Source of the DNA: Exiguobacterium qingdaonense
GTDB taxonomy: Bacteria > Bacillota > Bacilli > Exiguobacteriales > Exiguobacteriaceae
Assembly: GCF_018617855.1 (NCBI RefSeq)
Contig: NZ_JACSKY010000001.1
Span: forward strand, 248,001 to 312,000
DNA length: 64,000 nt
Reading direction: 5' to 3'
Each line of letters begins with the position of its first letter. Position 1 is the stretch's first letter. A model generated the notes under the pieces. That model was not told where the DNA came from and did not search any database. It saw only the letters and a program-made list of their open reading frames with translations. Positions 25,450 to 34,520 of the stretch are shown here, in pieces. A program made the translations under genes and the position numbers.

Positions 25450-26699
25450 CTTCTTAACCGTTTACGTAGCCCTTTTAGAATTGGTAATCCTTTTTCAAAT
25501 GCCATATATAATGGACGATTCAAGACGAGGTCGAACTCTCCGACTTTCTCGATCACGTCACTTCCCCAACCAGACTTGAAGGCGTACAATCCGGCATACT
25601 CATCATCCGGGTCTGTACTACCTGAAATCCCACCGAAGTCATATCGCTCCGCTCCACTCTCTTTAGCCGCCTTCATCATCGTCCATTGCATCAAGTGATT
25701 CGGCATGAACTCACGAAACTCGTTGGATGAGGCACCGTATAAGTAATAAGAACGACGTCCGGCGAGTGTCAACAACCCACCTGACAGGACGAGACCATCA
25801 GGGTATGTCTGATTCAGTTCGACGAGTTCAGGTAACGCTTGTTCGGCTTTCACAATTTGTGCCTCTGTCTGCTCCTTGCGATTGAGAAGGCTCGTCCGTT
25901 TCTTTTCGACCGTCTCTTTCTCTAGATTGCGTCCAATTTTCTCCAAATCTGTTTTCGCCTTTTGAAGCGTCGTCTGAAGTTGATCGAGTGCAATTTGAGG
26001 TTCAAGCTTCGTCAAGAAGAGACGGGCGTCATTCGGTTGCAGACAATCGTATAGGTTCTCAAAGTAATCGAGACCACGAATGGCAAACCCGTCACGTTCC
26101 CCCGTCACCTTCATGAGGTCAGCAAACGTTTTTAACCCGTCACGTCCGACTTCCTTACAGACAATCCCTTTCTTCTCTGCTAAACGGACGTTATACCGGA
26201 ACTTGTGATGAAACTTTGCGAAAATGTCTTTTTCATTCGGTCGCAAATCCGTCTCCATTGTGAACCGAGGTTGGGCATAGTCAAAGCCGCCCCCGTATCC
26301 TTTATGTTTAAATCCGATGGCTTCCATCTCGGTCAATAATCCCGGCATCTCATCCCGGTCGATATTCGGGTCGATTTTTATGACAACCGCCTTATGTGTC
26401 GATGCCACGCGTCTCGCTTCTTTTACGAGCTCCTGTAGGGACGCTAAGTCATCGTAGTCCACGACAAATCCGCGCGGGGCATAACATAGTGTGTATGGTA
26501 GTTTCGGAACGCGTTTGAACAAGAGTAGTGCAACACCGGTCGTCAAACCATCTCGCGCCACTGCGACACGTTCTGATATCCAACCGTTTTGACGTTTCAC
26601 GTCTCCCCAACTCGATAGTTGCAACAGATCCCCTCGATCGTGTGCCTTGACGAAGTCATCATGTTCTTTTTCTGTCAACTTAACTGGTTGTACTGCCAT
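25446..26699 (-). CDS. femX: FemABX-family peptidyltransferase for peptidoglycan cross-bridges
   Basis: Aminoacyl-tRNA-dependent transferase that adds a bridge amino acid to the lysine side chain of lipid II or a related precursor. The 417-residue length equals staphylococcal FemA/B/X. Two GNAT-like subdomains are present, and the helical coiled-coil arm is clear at about residues 232-285 (heptads with many Lys, Glu and Leu, from ALDQLQTTLQKAKTDLEKIG onwards). The conserved YDFGGISG motif is near residue 355. It is fused in an operon with murE and cwlK. Exiguobacterium is known for an L-Lys-Gly peptidoglycan, so addition of the first glycine is the most likely job; the amino acid cannot be read from sequence. 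Confidence 0.85.
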   Translation of the reverse strand: MAVQPVKLTEKEHDDFVKAHDRGDLLQLSSWGDVKRQNGWISERVAVARDGLTTGVALLLFKRVPKLPYTLCYAPRGFVVDYDDLASLQELVKEARRVASTHKAVVIKIDPNIDRDEMPGLLTEMEAIGFKHKGYGGGFDYAQPRFTMETDLRPNEKDIFAKFHHKFRYNVRLAEKKGIVCKEVGRDGLKTFADLMKVTGERDGFAIRGLDYFENLYDCLQPNDARLFLTKLEPQIALDQLQTTLQKAKTDLEKIGRNLEKETVEKKRTSLLNRKEQTEAQIVKAEQALPELVELNQTYPDGLVLSGGLLTLAGRRSYYLYGASSNEFREFMPNHLMQWTMMKAAKESGAERYDFGGISGSTDPDDEYAGLYAFKSGWGSDVIEKVGEFDLVLNRPLYMAFEKGLPILKGLRKRLRR

Positions 26700-26702
26700 A
26701 AA

Positions 26703-28163
26703 TCATGCTTCCTCCGTATTCAAAATGGTAGCTCGAACGATTGCCTCTTCATCGAGCGGTAATTTCTCATTTCCGATAATCTGATATTTCTCATGTCCTT
26801 TACCGGCCAATACGAGAATGTTGTCCGGCTTGGCCAACCTTGCAGCATAACGTACCGCCTCTTCTCGGTCGCCGATCTCAACATAATTGTCATGGGTCAT
26901 CCCGGCCGCAATCCCTTTTGTGATCGTCTCGTACGGCTCGAAACGTGGATCGTCCGTCGTAATGATGACGGTGCCGGCATAAGTCGATGCCATCTCACCC
27001 ATCGCAGGACGTTTTGTAATATCACGATTTCCGCCCGTACCGATTAAAAAGATGATGTTTTCTTTTGGTACACCGACAAGAGACTTCAAGCATTGCTCGA
27101 TTCCATCCGGTGTATGGGCATAATCTGCATAAACGTTATAGCCTGGTACGTTCAATCGTTGCATCCGCCCTTTAGCCGGATGAATTTTCTCAAGTGCTTT
27201 TGCGATTCGGTCGAGAGAATATCCTGCCGCGAGGAGACAACCGGTCGCAAGCAACAGATTGTACACGTTGAAACGACCGATGAACTGCACGGTCACCGGT
27301 AAACGCTCGCCTTGATAGTTCAATACGAAACTCGTCTGAGACAACGTTTGTTCGATGTCTGATGCCATCAAATCCGCCGTCGTATCAATTCCGTACGTCA
27401 ACACTTTTGCGCCAGTCATCGTCTCATAAAGGGCACTTTGAGCATCATCTGCGTTCAAGACGGCTACTTTCCCTTGTGATGCCTGTTGACCGAGCTGTGA
27501 GAAGAGTAGACCTTTCGCCCGTGCATAATTTTCAAACGTTCCATGAAAATCTAAATGATCATGCGTTAAGTTTGTGAATCCGACGATGTCAAAGTCCGCT
27601 CCGATGACTCGTCCGAGTTCAAGACCGTGAGAGGACACTTCCATCATGACATCCGTTACACCTTCGTCTCTCATTTGCGCCAGCAGTTGTTGAAGTTCTG
27701 AACTTTGAGGTGTCGTGTTTTTACTTGGGACGACCTTGTCATTGATTCGTACTTCAACAGTCCCGATCAATCCAGTCGAGTGACCGAGAACATCGAGGAC
27801 ATCTCGCAAAATCGTCGTCGTTGTCGTCTTTCCATTCGTTCCTGTGATTCCGAATAAACGCATCTGTTCAGACGGATACGCATAAAAGGCCGAAGCCAAC
27901 AACCCGATCGAACGCGAGCTGTCACGCACAATCAGGTTGGGCACTGGCAGATCGAGCGGTCGTTCACTGACGACTGCCACCGCCCCACTTGCCACTGCTT
28001 GTGAAGCATATTCGTGTCCATCGACCGTATACCCTTTGATTGCGACAAACAGTGTCCCTGGTATCACTTCTCGTGAATCCGTCGTCACATGGGTCACGAC
28101 GATGCCTTCAAGATTAGGTTGATTAATTAACTGTATCGTCTTCACTAAATCTGTTAAGTTCAA
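26703..28163 (-). CDS. murE: UDP-MurNAc-tripeptide synthetase MurE, likely L-lysine adding
   Basis: Cytoplasmic Mur ligase adding the third residue of the stem peptide. The protein of 486 residues has the ATP-binding GTNGKTTTT motif near residue 108 and the usual three domains. At the position that sets specificity it has DDPR (residues 404-407, coded at 26943-26954) instead of the DNPR of DAP-adding enzymes. As I recall, Thermotoga maritima MurE, which accepts lysine, also has DDPR. With femX next door this favours lysine. Start choice: TTG at 28163 has AAGAAGGG 6 bases upstream; GTG at 28181 or TTG at 28196 are possible alternatives. Confidence 0.92.
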   Translation of the reverse strand: MNLTDLVKTIQLINQPNLEGIVVTHVTTDSREVIPGTLFVAIKGYTVDGHEYASQAVASGAVAVVSERPLDLPVPNLIVRDSSRSIGLLASAFYAYPSEQMRLFGITGTNGKTTTTTILRDVLDVLGHSTGLIGTVEVRINDKVVPSKNTTPQSSELQQLLAQMRDEGVTDVMMEVSSHGLELGRVIGADFDIVGFTNLTHDHLDFHGTFENYARAKGLLFSQLGQQASQGKVAVLNADDAQSALYETMTGAKVLTYGIDTTADLMASDIEQTLSQTSFVLNYQGERLPVTVQFIGRFNVYNLLLATGCLLAAGYSLDRIAKALEKIHPAKGRMQRLNVPGYNVYADYAHTPDGIEQCLKSLVGVPKENIIFLIGTGGNRDITKRPAMGEMASTYAGTVIITTDDPRFEPYETITKGIAAGMTHDNYVEIGDREEAVRYAARLAKPDNILVLAGKGHEKYQIIGNEKLPLDEEAIVRATILNTEEA

Positions 28164-28217
28164 GTCTTTCCCTTCTTTCACCTGTATCCTATCCAAACTA
28201 AAGAATACCTCTTAATC

Positions 28218-28246
28218 AGTGTAGAGAACTTACAATTCGGTTTCAA
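28218..28246 (-). promoter_or_regulatory. Putative sigma-A promoter of murE-femX-cwlK
   Basis: Minus-strand TTGAAA (28241-28246) and TACACT (28218-28223), 17-base spacer, just after the mlpA stop codon. It would make the cell-wall cassette independent of mlpA. Confidence 0.6.
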
Positions 28247-28247
28247 G

Positions 28248-29465
28248 TCACGCTTCGCTCGGGAGGACGTAAGACTTCGCTGGTTGAAGGCTGAGCACCT
28301 GTTTAATCAATGCATTGACCTCGTTCCGTTCAATCCGTTCCACCTTCTGAATCACCTGTTCAATCGGCTCCACTTCATCGAGTAACAATAGATTCCGTCC
28401 ATTCCGGTTCATACGTGCACTCGTGCTTTCGTTCCCGAGGACGAGCGAGCCTTTCAACTGCCGCTTCCCTTTGTCCACTTCTTCATCGGTCAACCCTTCT
28501 TCAATGAGTCGCTTCAACTCTCTTTCGAGAATGTGTTCAACTCGTTTCAATGTTTTCGGAGAAGTTCCGACATAAATCGTGAACGTGCCGTGATCGGCAA
28601 ACGTCGTGTAATAAGAATAAATGGAATAGGCCAAACCTTCTTCTTCACGAATGGACTGAAACAATCGTGAGGACATCGTCGCACCGATCGCGTTATTCAT
28701 CAATGCCAAATGTGGTAACTGATGGTCATTCGCGGGAATCGCTTCGTAATTCCAACAAAGATGGGCTTGTTCCGTATCCTTCTGTTTCGTCAACGTGTCA
28801 TGAAACAACGTTGGTCGATGGAACTCATTCGATGATTCCCTTGAAGGGATATTGGCAAACCTGCGCTTCACGGACTCAATCAATTCTTTAGACACATGCC
28901 CCGCAATCGAGACGACAATCTCATGTGCCGTATACCGCTCCTCTAGATAACGAACGAGTTCGTCCCGCGTCAATCGATTGACGCTCTCCTCTGTTCCAAG
29001 GATTGGTTGGGCGAGGAGGTCGTCCCGATATGCGGCAATGGCCAGCAGTTCATGGACGAGGTCCTCCGGCGTGTCCTCATACATTTTAATCTCTTCCACC
29101 ACGACCCGCTTCTCTTTCTCGAGCTCCGCTTCGTCAAGTAGCGACTCAAACAACATATCTGTCAGCACGTCAAACGCCATGACCGCATGTTCATCGAGCG
29201 TCTTGACGTAAAAACATGTATGGTCCTTTGAAGTGAACGCATTGACGCTTCCTCCGAGCTCATCGAAAAATGAAGCAATCTCTTTTGCACTCATCTTATT
29301 TGTCCCTTTAAATAACATATGCTCAATCAAATGACTGATGCCGATATTCTCAAACGACTCCGTCCGTGTGCCTGCTTTAATAAACACCCCGGTCGACGTG
29401 CTGCGCGAACCTTCAATCGGTTCGATGATGATGCGGACACCGTTCTCTAATGTCATTTGTTCCAT
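28248..29465 (-). CDS. mlpA: M16 family zinc peptidase (MlpA/YmxG type)
   Basis: Processing-peptidase-like protein of 405 residues. The inverted zinc motif HxxEH is present (HLIEH, residues 45-49), with the downstream Glu in VVVEEIKMYEDTPEDLV at about residue 125. The two-domain M16 fold is complete. Its role in B. subtilis is not well defined; an effect on extracellular proteases has been reported. The start ATG at 29465 has GGAGTGAGGAT directly upstream and follows the pnp terminator. In B. subtilis ylxY lies between pnp and mlpA; here it is absent. Confidence 0.9.
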   Translation of the reverse strand: MEQMTLENGVRIIIEPIEGSRSTSTGVFIKAGTRTESFENIGISHLIEHMLFKGTNKMSAKEIASFFDELGGSVNAFTSKDHTCFYVKTLDEHAVMAFDVLTDMLFESLLDEAELEKEKRVVVEEIKMYEDTPEDLVHELLAIAAYRDDLLAQPILGTEESVNRLTRDELVRYLEERYTAHEIVVSIAGHVSKELIESVKRRFANIPSRESSNEFHRPTLFHDTLTKQKDTEQAHLCWNYEAIPANDHQLPHLALMNNAIGATMSSRLFQSIREEEGLAYSIYSYYTTFADHGTFTIYVGTSPKTLKRVEHILERELKRLIEEGLTDEEVDKGKRQLKGSLVLGNESTSARMNRNGRNLLLLDEVEPIEQVIQKVERIERNEVNALIKQVLSLQPAKSYVLPSEA

Positions 29466-29481
29466 ATCCTCACTCCTATGA

Positions 29482-29510
29482 AAAAGGCCATCGCACCAAG
29501 ACGATGGCCA
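29482..29510 (-). terminator. Terminator of pnp
   Basis: Perfect 8-bp stem GGCCATCG / CGATGGCC with an 8-base loop and a TTTTTC tail on the minus strand. Confidence 0.9.
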
Positions 29511-29516
29511 GAATAA

Positions 29517-31733
29517 TTAATTTGTCGAGCGCGGTGGACGACGGTCCCCGTCACGACGTGGCGGACGGCCTTCGCGAGGTGGACGGCTTTCACGTGCTGC
29601 CTTCCGTTTCGCTTCATATGCCTCGCGCTCTTCAGGAGACAACCCTTCTAAGATGAGCGCTTTACGCGATGCGTTGACACGACCTTTGTCGTCGATTTCA
29701 GTGACTTTGACTTGAATCGAATCACCGAGCTTCACGACATCCTCGACGTTAGCGACACGCTCAAGGCTGAATTCGGATACGTGTACGAGTGCATCTTTCC
29801 CTTTAAATAACTCGACGAACGCGCCGAACTTCTCAATGCGGCGTACCGTTGCATCGTATACTTCCCCGACGACGACTTCACGGACGATGTCACCGATCAT
29901 GGACATGGCAAGGTCGATTCCTTCTTGATCCGTCGAAGCGATGAAGACCGTACCATCTTGTTCGATGTCGATCTTGACGCCGGTTTGGTCGATGATGCTG
30001 TTAATCATCTTACCACCTGGTCCGATGACGTCGCGGATCTTATCCGGATTGATCGTCATCGTCACAATCTTCGGAGCATATTTCGACAATTGCGTGCGTG
30101 GCGTATCTAGCGTCTCGAGCATGTGGTCAAGGATGTGCAACCGACCGACACGTGCCTGTTCGAGCGCTTCCTCTAGAATCTCACGCGTGATTCCGGCAAT
30201 CTTGATATCCATTTGAAGAGCCGTGATTCCGTCTTTCGTCCCCGCTACTTTGAAGTCCATATCACCGAGGTGGTCTTCAAGTCCTTGAATATCCGTCAAG
30301 ACCGTGTAGTGTTCACCTTCCATGATGAGACCCATGGCAATCCCGGCGACTGGCGCTTTGATCGGTACACCAGCATCCATCAAGGCGAGCGTCGATCCAC
30401 AGATTGAAGCCTGTGAACTTGAACCGTTTGATTCGAGTACTTCCGAGACGAGACGAATCGTGTATGGGAAGTCTGCCTCTTTCGGAATGATTGGAAGAAG
30501 CGCACGTTCACCGAGTGCACCGTGACCGATTTCACGACGACCTGGCGCACGGACCGGACGAGCTTCACCGACTGAGAACGGCGGGAAGTTGTAGTGGTGC
30601 ATAAAGCGCTTGTTCTCTTCCAAACCGATTCCGTCGATAATTTGCGCGTCCCCGATCACACCGAGTGTCGCAACCGACATGACTTGTGTTTGACCTCGCG
30701 TGAAGAGACCGACACCGTGTGCACGTGGCAATAAGCCAGTTTCTGATGCGAGCGGGCGGATGACTTCAGGACGACGACCGTCCGGACGAACTTTGTCGAC
30801 CGTAATCAAACGGCGGACTTCGTCTTTAACGAATTTGTTCAAAATGCCAGACACTTCTTTCAACTTGGCTGGTTCATCGGCGAGCGTCTCTTCATAGGCA
30901 GCTACGTATTTAGCAATCACTTCATTAATCGCTTCGTCACGTGCATGCTTTTCTTCGACTTGGACCGCCGCGTTGATTTCTGGACGAGCCGCCTCGAGTT
31001 CTTCTGTTAAGGCGTCATCAAATTTCGATACCGTGTATTCGAACTTCGGTTTCCCAACAGCCTCTACGATTTCTGATTGGAACGCAACTAGTTTCTTGAT
31101 TTCATCGTGTCCAAACAAAATCGACTCGAGCATGACGTCTTCCGGTACTTCGCTCGCGCCTGCTTCAACCATGTTGATCGCATCTGCCGTTCCGGCGACT
31201 TGGAGTTCGAGGTCCGTCTGTTCGAGCTGAGCTGTCGTCGGGTTAACGACGAACTCACCGTCAACACGTCCGACCGTCGCTCCGGCAATCGGGCCATCGA
31301 ACGGGATGTCTGAAATCGAGAGCGCAATCGACGTACCGAGCATACCGGCCATTTCAGCCGAACAGTCTGGGTCGTTTGACATGACGTAAATCATGACTTG
31401 AATGTCATGACGGAACCCGTCTGGGAAGAGCGGACGAATCGGGCGGTCGATGAGACGTGATGTCAAAATCGCGTTCTCACCTGGGCGTCCCTCGCGGCGG
31501 AGGAACCCACCTGGAATTTTACCGACCGAGTACAATTTCTCCTCATAGTTGACCGTCAATGGGAAAAAGTCTAAATCTTTTGGTGCCTTTGAAGCCGTCA
31601 CTGTCGCAAGGACAACCGTATCTCCATAACGCACGAGCGCCGAGCCGTTTGCTTGCTTCGCAAGTTGGCCGACCTCTACAGACAGCGGGCGTCCGCCCCA
31701 TTCTGTAGAGAATACTTGTTTCGTACCTAACAT
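29517..31733 (-). CDS. pnp: Polynucleotide phosphorylase
   Basis: Phosphate-dependent 3'-5' exoribonuclease and component of the degradosome. The protein of 738 residues has two RNase PH domains (about 1-220 and 310-540), a KH domain ([18 protein letters not shown], near residue 560) and an S1 domain ([20 protein letters not shown], near residue 625). The tail is rich in Arg, Pro and Asp and probably disordered. Two ATG codons are six bases apart; the second (31733) has the better spacing from GGAG. It follows rpsO with a terminator in between, the conserved rpsO-pnp order. Confidence 0.96.
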   Translation of the reverse strand: MLGTKQVFSTEWGGRPLSVEVGQLAKQANGSALVRYGDTVVLATVTASKAPKDLDFFPLTVNYEEKLYSVGKIPGGFLRREGRPGENAILTSRLIDRPIRPLFPDGFRHDIQVMIYVMSNDPDCSAEMAGMLGTSIALSISDIPFDGPIAGATVGRVDGEFVVNPTTAQLEQTDLELQVAGTADAINMVEAGASEVPEDVMLESILFGHDEIKKLVAFQSEIVEAVGKPKFEYTVSKFDDALTEELEAARPEINAAVQVEEKHARDEAINEVIAKYVAAYEETLADEPAKLKEVSGILNKFVKDEVRRLITVDKVRPDGRRPEVIRPLASETGLLPRAHGVGLFTRGQTQVMSVATLGVIGDAQIIDGIGLEENKRFMHHYNFPPFSVGEARPVRAPGRREIGHGALGERALLPIIPKEADFPYTIRLVSEVLESNGSSSQASICGSTLALMDAGVPIKAPVAGIAMGLIMEGEHYTVLTDIQGLEDHLGDMDFKVAGTKDGITALQMDIKIAGITREILEEALEQARVGRLHILDHMLETLDTPRTQLSKYAPKIVTMTINPDKIRDVIGPGGKMINSIIDQTGVKIDIEQDGTVFIASTDQEGIDLAMSMIGDIVREVVVGEVYDATVRRIEKFGAFVELFKGKDALVHVSEFSLERVANVEDVVKLGDSIQVKVTEIDDKGRVNASRKALILEGLSPEEREAYEAKRKAARESRPPREGRPPRRDGDRRPPRSTN

Positions 31734-31802
31734 GTACATTCTCCTCTCAAACCTTATCTAGTTTATTATGTAACTCATTCCTACGAATGTCTAATCATTT
31801 TC

Positions 31803-31846
31803 TTTAAAAAGAAGAAACGGACTAGGACATTGTCCCAGCCCGTTAA
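31803..31846 (-). terminator. Terminator between rpsO and pnp
   Basis: Minus-strand AACGGGCTGGGACA / TGTCCTAGTCCGTT stem with one mismatch, followed by TCTTCTTTTT. A partial terminator or RNase site here is usual between rpsO and pnp. Confidence 0.75.
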
Positions 31847-31860
31847 ACAGTCTCGATCGA

Positions 31861-32130
31861 TTAACGACGGAGACCGAGGCGTTGAATCAATTCACGGTAG
31901 CGCGTAACGTCCTTGTTACGAAGGTACGTAAGCAAGTTACGACGACGTCCAACCATTTTCAAGAGACCGCGACGTGAGTGGTGGTCTTTCTTGTGTGTAC
32001 GAAGGTGGTCGTTCAACGTGTTGATTTGTTCAGTCAACACAGCCACTTGTACTTCCGGTGAACCAGTGTCACCTTGTTTTGTCGCGAATTCCGCGATAAT
32101 TTCGTTTTTACGTTCTTTTGAGAGTGCCAT
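31861..32130 (-). CDS. rpsO: 30S ribosomal protein S15
   Basis: Primary binding protein of the 16S rRNA platform, 89 residues, the exact family length. It starts [20 protein letters not shown] and ends QRLGLRR, with the conserved central [25 protein letters not shown] region. The frame stays open upstream, but the ATG at 32130 is the conserved start and has GGAGGTGGAG just before it. A structured leader and its own promoter lie upstream, typical of S15 autoregulation. Confidence 0.97.
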   Translation of the reverse strand: MALSKERKNEIIAEFATKQGDTGSPEVQVAVLTEQINTLNDHLRTHKKDHHSRRGLLKMVGRRRNLLTYLRNKDVTRYRELIQRLGLRR

Positions 32131-32228
32131 TGCCTCTCCACCTCCATTTAATGAAAAATTGCCGTGTTGCCGAGCCGGCGTTGGTGAATCGACCAGCCAA
32201 GCGAAACGGTGTACTTTGCGTACTTGAC
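32131..32228 (-). ncRNA. Structured rpsO leader, candidate S15 autoregulatory element
   Basis: About 95 bases between the putative promoter and rpsO. Small stems are visible on the minus strand: GTAC-GCAAA-GTAC, TGGT-CGATTC-ACCA and GCCG-GCT-CGGC. Bacterial S15 mRNAs often carry such leaders, though the class cannot be assigned by eye. Confidence 0.45.
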
Positions 32229-32229
32229 A

Positions 32230-32258
32230 AGGATAGCGTACCCGCTCTTGAAAGTCAA
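32230..32258 (-). promoter_or_regulatory. Putative sigma-A promoter of rpsO
   Basis: Minus-strand TTGACT (32253-32258) and TATCCT (32230-32235) with a 17-base spacer. The -35 overlaps the end of ribF. Confidence 0.65.
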
Positions 32259-33181
32259 GATAGGATTGAGCGGGCCGTCTCCTCATCTTGTTTCAGTTGG
32301 GTGACCAATGCATCTAAACCGTCGAACGCACGCTCGTTTCGGATGAATTGAATCCATTCAATCTCGATCAGTTGTCCGTATAAATCCTCTGAAAAGTCAA
32401 AAAGATGACTCTCGACAGAGACCGACCCCGTCTCATAAAACGTCGGACGTCGTCCAACGTTTGTCATCGCATGGAACGTGCGGCCATCCGGGAGCGTGAC
32501 CCGTGTCGCATACACACCAAGGCGTGGCATGACGTACGATGCGTCCATCAAGACGTTCGCTGTCGGGAAACCGATGGTGCGCCCTCTCGCGTCTCCGTGA
32601 ATGACTTCTCCGCAAATGACATAGGGAGCTCCGAGAAGCTGATGAGCCTCGTTTACCTCCCCTTCTGCCAACAGCTTACGGATCCTTGTAGACGACACTT
32701 TCTCACCATCCATCGTCTGTTCTGTGACGACGGACGTCGTGAATTGGTCACGCGCATGGTACGGAAGTGTCTCCATCGTCCCTTCACCGAACTTGCCATA
32801 AGAGTAATCAAAACCTGCTGTCACGTGTACGGCACCGGCAGCAATCAAATAGTCATCGACAAACTGTTGCGGTGACAAGTCGGCCAACTCTTTTGTAAAC
32901 GTCAGGACGAGGCAACGGTCTACACCGAGTGCTTCAATGCGCTTTAACTTTCGGGACAGCGGTGTAATATAACGGATCGCATCCGGTTTATTCGAGAGCA
33001 CTTGTTTCGGATGAGGATCGAACGTGACGACCGTCACCGGAAGGTTGTGCTCCGCCGCCACACGCTTCGCGTGCGCAATTACAGATTGATGCCCTTTGTG
33101 GACACCATCAAAAAATCCAAGTACCATGACCGATGGATACAAATCAGGTTGATCTGGATAGGTGAGATGTCTTGTTTCCAT
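32255..33181 (-). CDS. ribF: Bifunctional riboflavin kinase / FAD synthetase
   Basis: Makes FMN and FAD from riboflavin in the cytoplasm. The 308-residue protein has the N-terminal adenylyltransferase domain ([11 protein letters not shown] at about residues 23-33, and later the ISSTRIR-like [10 protein letters not shown]) and the C-terminal kinase domain from about residue 180 ([11 protein letters not shown]). The start is ATG at 33181, 11 bases after AAGGGGG; the long open frame upstream overlaps truB and is not supported. It lies 16 bases after truB in the conserved truB-ribF-rpsO order. Confidence 0.95.
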   Translation of the reverse strand: METRHLTYPDQPDLYPSVMVLGFFDGVHKGHQSVIAHAKRVAAEHNLPVTVVTFDPHPKQVLSNKPDAIRYITPLSRKLKRIEALGVDRCLVLTFTKELADLSPQQFVDDYLIAAGAVHVTAGFDYSYGKFGEGTMETLPYHARDQFTTSVVTEQTMDGEKVSSTRIRKLLAEGEVNEAHQLLGAPYVICGEVIHGDARGRTIGFPTANVLMDASYVMPRLGVYATRVTLPDGRTFHAMTNVGRRPTFYETGSVSVESHLFDFSEDLYGQLIEIEWIQFIRNERAFDGLDALVTQLKQDEETARSILS

Positions 33182-33197
33182 ACTGTCAAATTCCCCC

Positions 33198-34112
33198 TTA
33201 GTCGATGGCAAGCATGACCTCGACTGTAGCGTCTGTCGTTCCTTCTTGTCTTTTGTAAATAGCAAGAGGGATTCCTTCTTCATTATAGACAGTAAACAAC
33301 TCAAATTCGAGTGAAACGTCGTTCAGCTTCCCGCCGTTACGGATATAGCGTTCCCGATTTTTTGGAATCGTCAAGGCGGGCCAGCGTTTAATCACGTCTT
33401 CGAGTGGAATCACATACGCCAGACGTTCCTCGACCGTGTCAAGAGCCTGCAATGTTTCAAGCGATACCGCCATCGTCTCATCGAACGACCCAGAACTCGT
33501 ACGGCGAAGTTCGCTCATATGAGCGGGGTAACCGAGCTTTTCACCAATTTGTACAGCGAGTGTTCGAATATACGTCCCTTTCCCGCATTCGATTGCCATG
33601 TTGAATCGACACACGCCTCCTTCAAACGCCAGTTCGCTCGTCCGCTCCAAACGATGAATCTCGACCAAGCGACGGGGGCGTTCTACCGTTTGTCCTTTTC
33701 GCGCATACTCATAGAGTTTCTTCCCATTCACTTTGACTGCTGAATAATACGGAGGAATCTGTTCAATCGTGCCGGTCAACTGACGCATCGCTTCATCGAT
33801 TCGTGCTGCATCGATTTCACTCATAGCGACAGATTTTTGTTCAACGATTTCGCCATGTGCATCCTCGGTCATCGTCGAGGTCCCGATTGTCACTTCGGCG
33901 ACATAGCGCTTGCCTTCATCCGTTATAAACCGGGACAATTTTGTCGCACGCCCTAAACAGATGGGTAAAACACCCGTCACTTCCGGGTCGAGCGTGCCGG
34001 TATGACCAACTTTTTTCGTCTGGAACAACTTCCTTAGTTTAAATACACAATCGTGACTTGTCATCCCGCTGTCCTTATCAAGTACGAGCACTCCGTTCGG
34101 TTCCAACTTCAT
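33198..34112 (-). CDS. truB: tRNA pseudouridine(55) synthase
   Basis: Converts U55 to pseudouridine in the T-loop of tRNAs. The 304-residue protein has the catalytic GHTGTLDPEVTGVLP motif near residue 36 (Asp is the nucleophile) and the Y-containing YAVKVNGKKLYEYAR motif (PPYYSAVKVNG) near residue 120, plus a C-terminal PUA-like extension. Start ambiguity: the ATG at 34112 directly touches a GGAGGG site, while the TTG two codons later (34106) is at ideal distance and gives MEPNGVLVL, very close to B. subtilis TruB. Either may be used. Confidence 0.94.
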   Translation of the reverse strand: MKLEPNGVLVLDKDSGMTSHDCVFKLRKLFQTKKVGHTGTLDPEVTGVLPICLGRATKLSRFITDEGKRYVAEVTIGTSTMTEDAHGEIVEQKSVAMSEIDAARIDEAMRQLTGTIEQIPPYYSAVKVNGKKLYEYARKGQTVERPRRLVEIHRLERTSELAFEGGVCRFNMAIECGKGTYIRTLAVQIGEKLGYPAHMSELRRTSSGSFDETMAVSLETLQALDTVEERLAYVIPLEDVIKRWPALTIPKNRERYIRNGGKLNDVSLEFELFTVYNEEGIPLAIYKRQEGTTDATVEVMLAID

Positions 34113-34118
34113 CCCTCC

Positions 34119-34147
34119 ATACAAAAAAGGGAGAACGATGTCTCCCC
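34119..34147 (-). terminator. Terminator between rbfA and truB
   Basis: Minus-strand AAGGGGAGACATCGTTCTCCCTTTTTTG: an imperfect stem AAGGGGAGA / TTCTCCCTT with a short loop followed by T residues, beginning 7 bases after the rbfA stop. It probably causes partial termination within the operon. Confidence 0.7.
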
Positions 34148-34154
34148 TTTCAAA

Positions 34155-34502
34155 TTATTGGTCTTTGTTCAAATCACGAATCAATGAATCGATATGGCTA
34201 CCATATGCGACCGATGAGTCGTATTCAAACGAGATTTCTGGTGTTTTACGAAGACGGATGCGGTTCCCGATTTCGCGACGGATAAATCCTTTCGCCTTAT
34301 CAAGACCAGCTTGTGTCTCTGCTTTCACATCTTCCTCATCACCGAGCACCGTATAATAGACCGTTGCTTGTTGTAAGTCTCCTGTCACATCGACGCTCGT
34401 GATTGTAGCGTTTTTAGTACGCGGGTCACTGACTTCTCGTAACAAGACATCTGTAATCTCTTTGCGCATTTGCTCGGCAACACGTTGGGCACGAATATTC
34501 AT
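34155..34502 (-). CDS. rbfA: 30S ribosome-binding factor A
   Basis: KH-fold factor for late maturation of the 30S subunit and the 16S rRNA 5' end. The protein of 115 residues starts [17 protein letters not shown] and has the conserved KH core ([17 protein letters not shown] and [19 protein letters not shown]). A short A/T-flanked hairpin GGGGAGA / TCTCCCC lies after the stop. It follows infB with an 18-base gap; the ylxP gene found between them in B. subtilis is missing. Confidence 0.96.
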   Translation of the reverse strand: MNIRAQRVAEQMRKEITDVLLREVSDPRTKNATITSVDVTGDLQQATVYYTVLGDEEDVKAETQAGLDKAKGFIRREIGNRIRLRKTPEISFEYDSSVAYGSHIDSLIRDLNKDQ

Positions 34503-34520
34503 ACGTGATCCCTCCTCACA

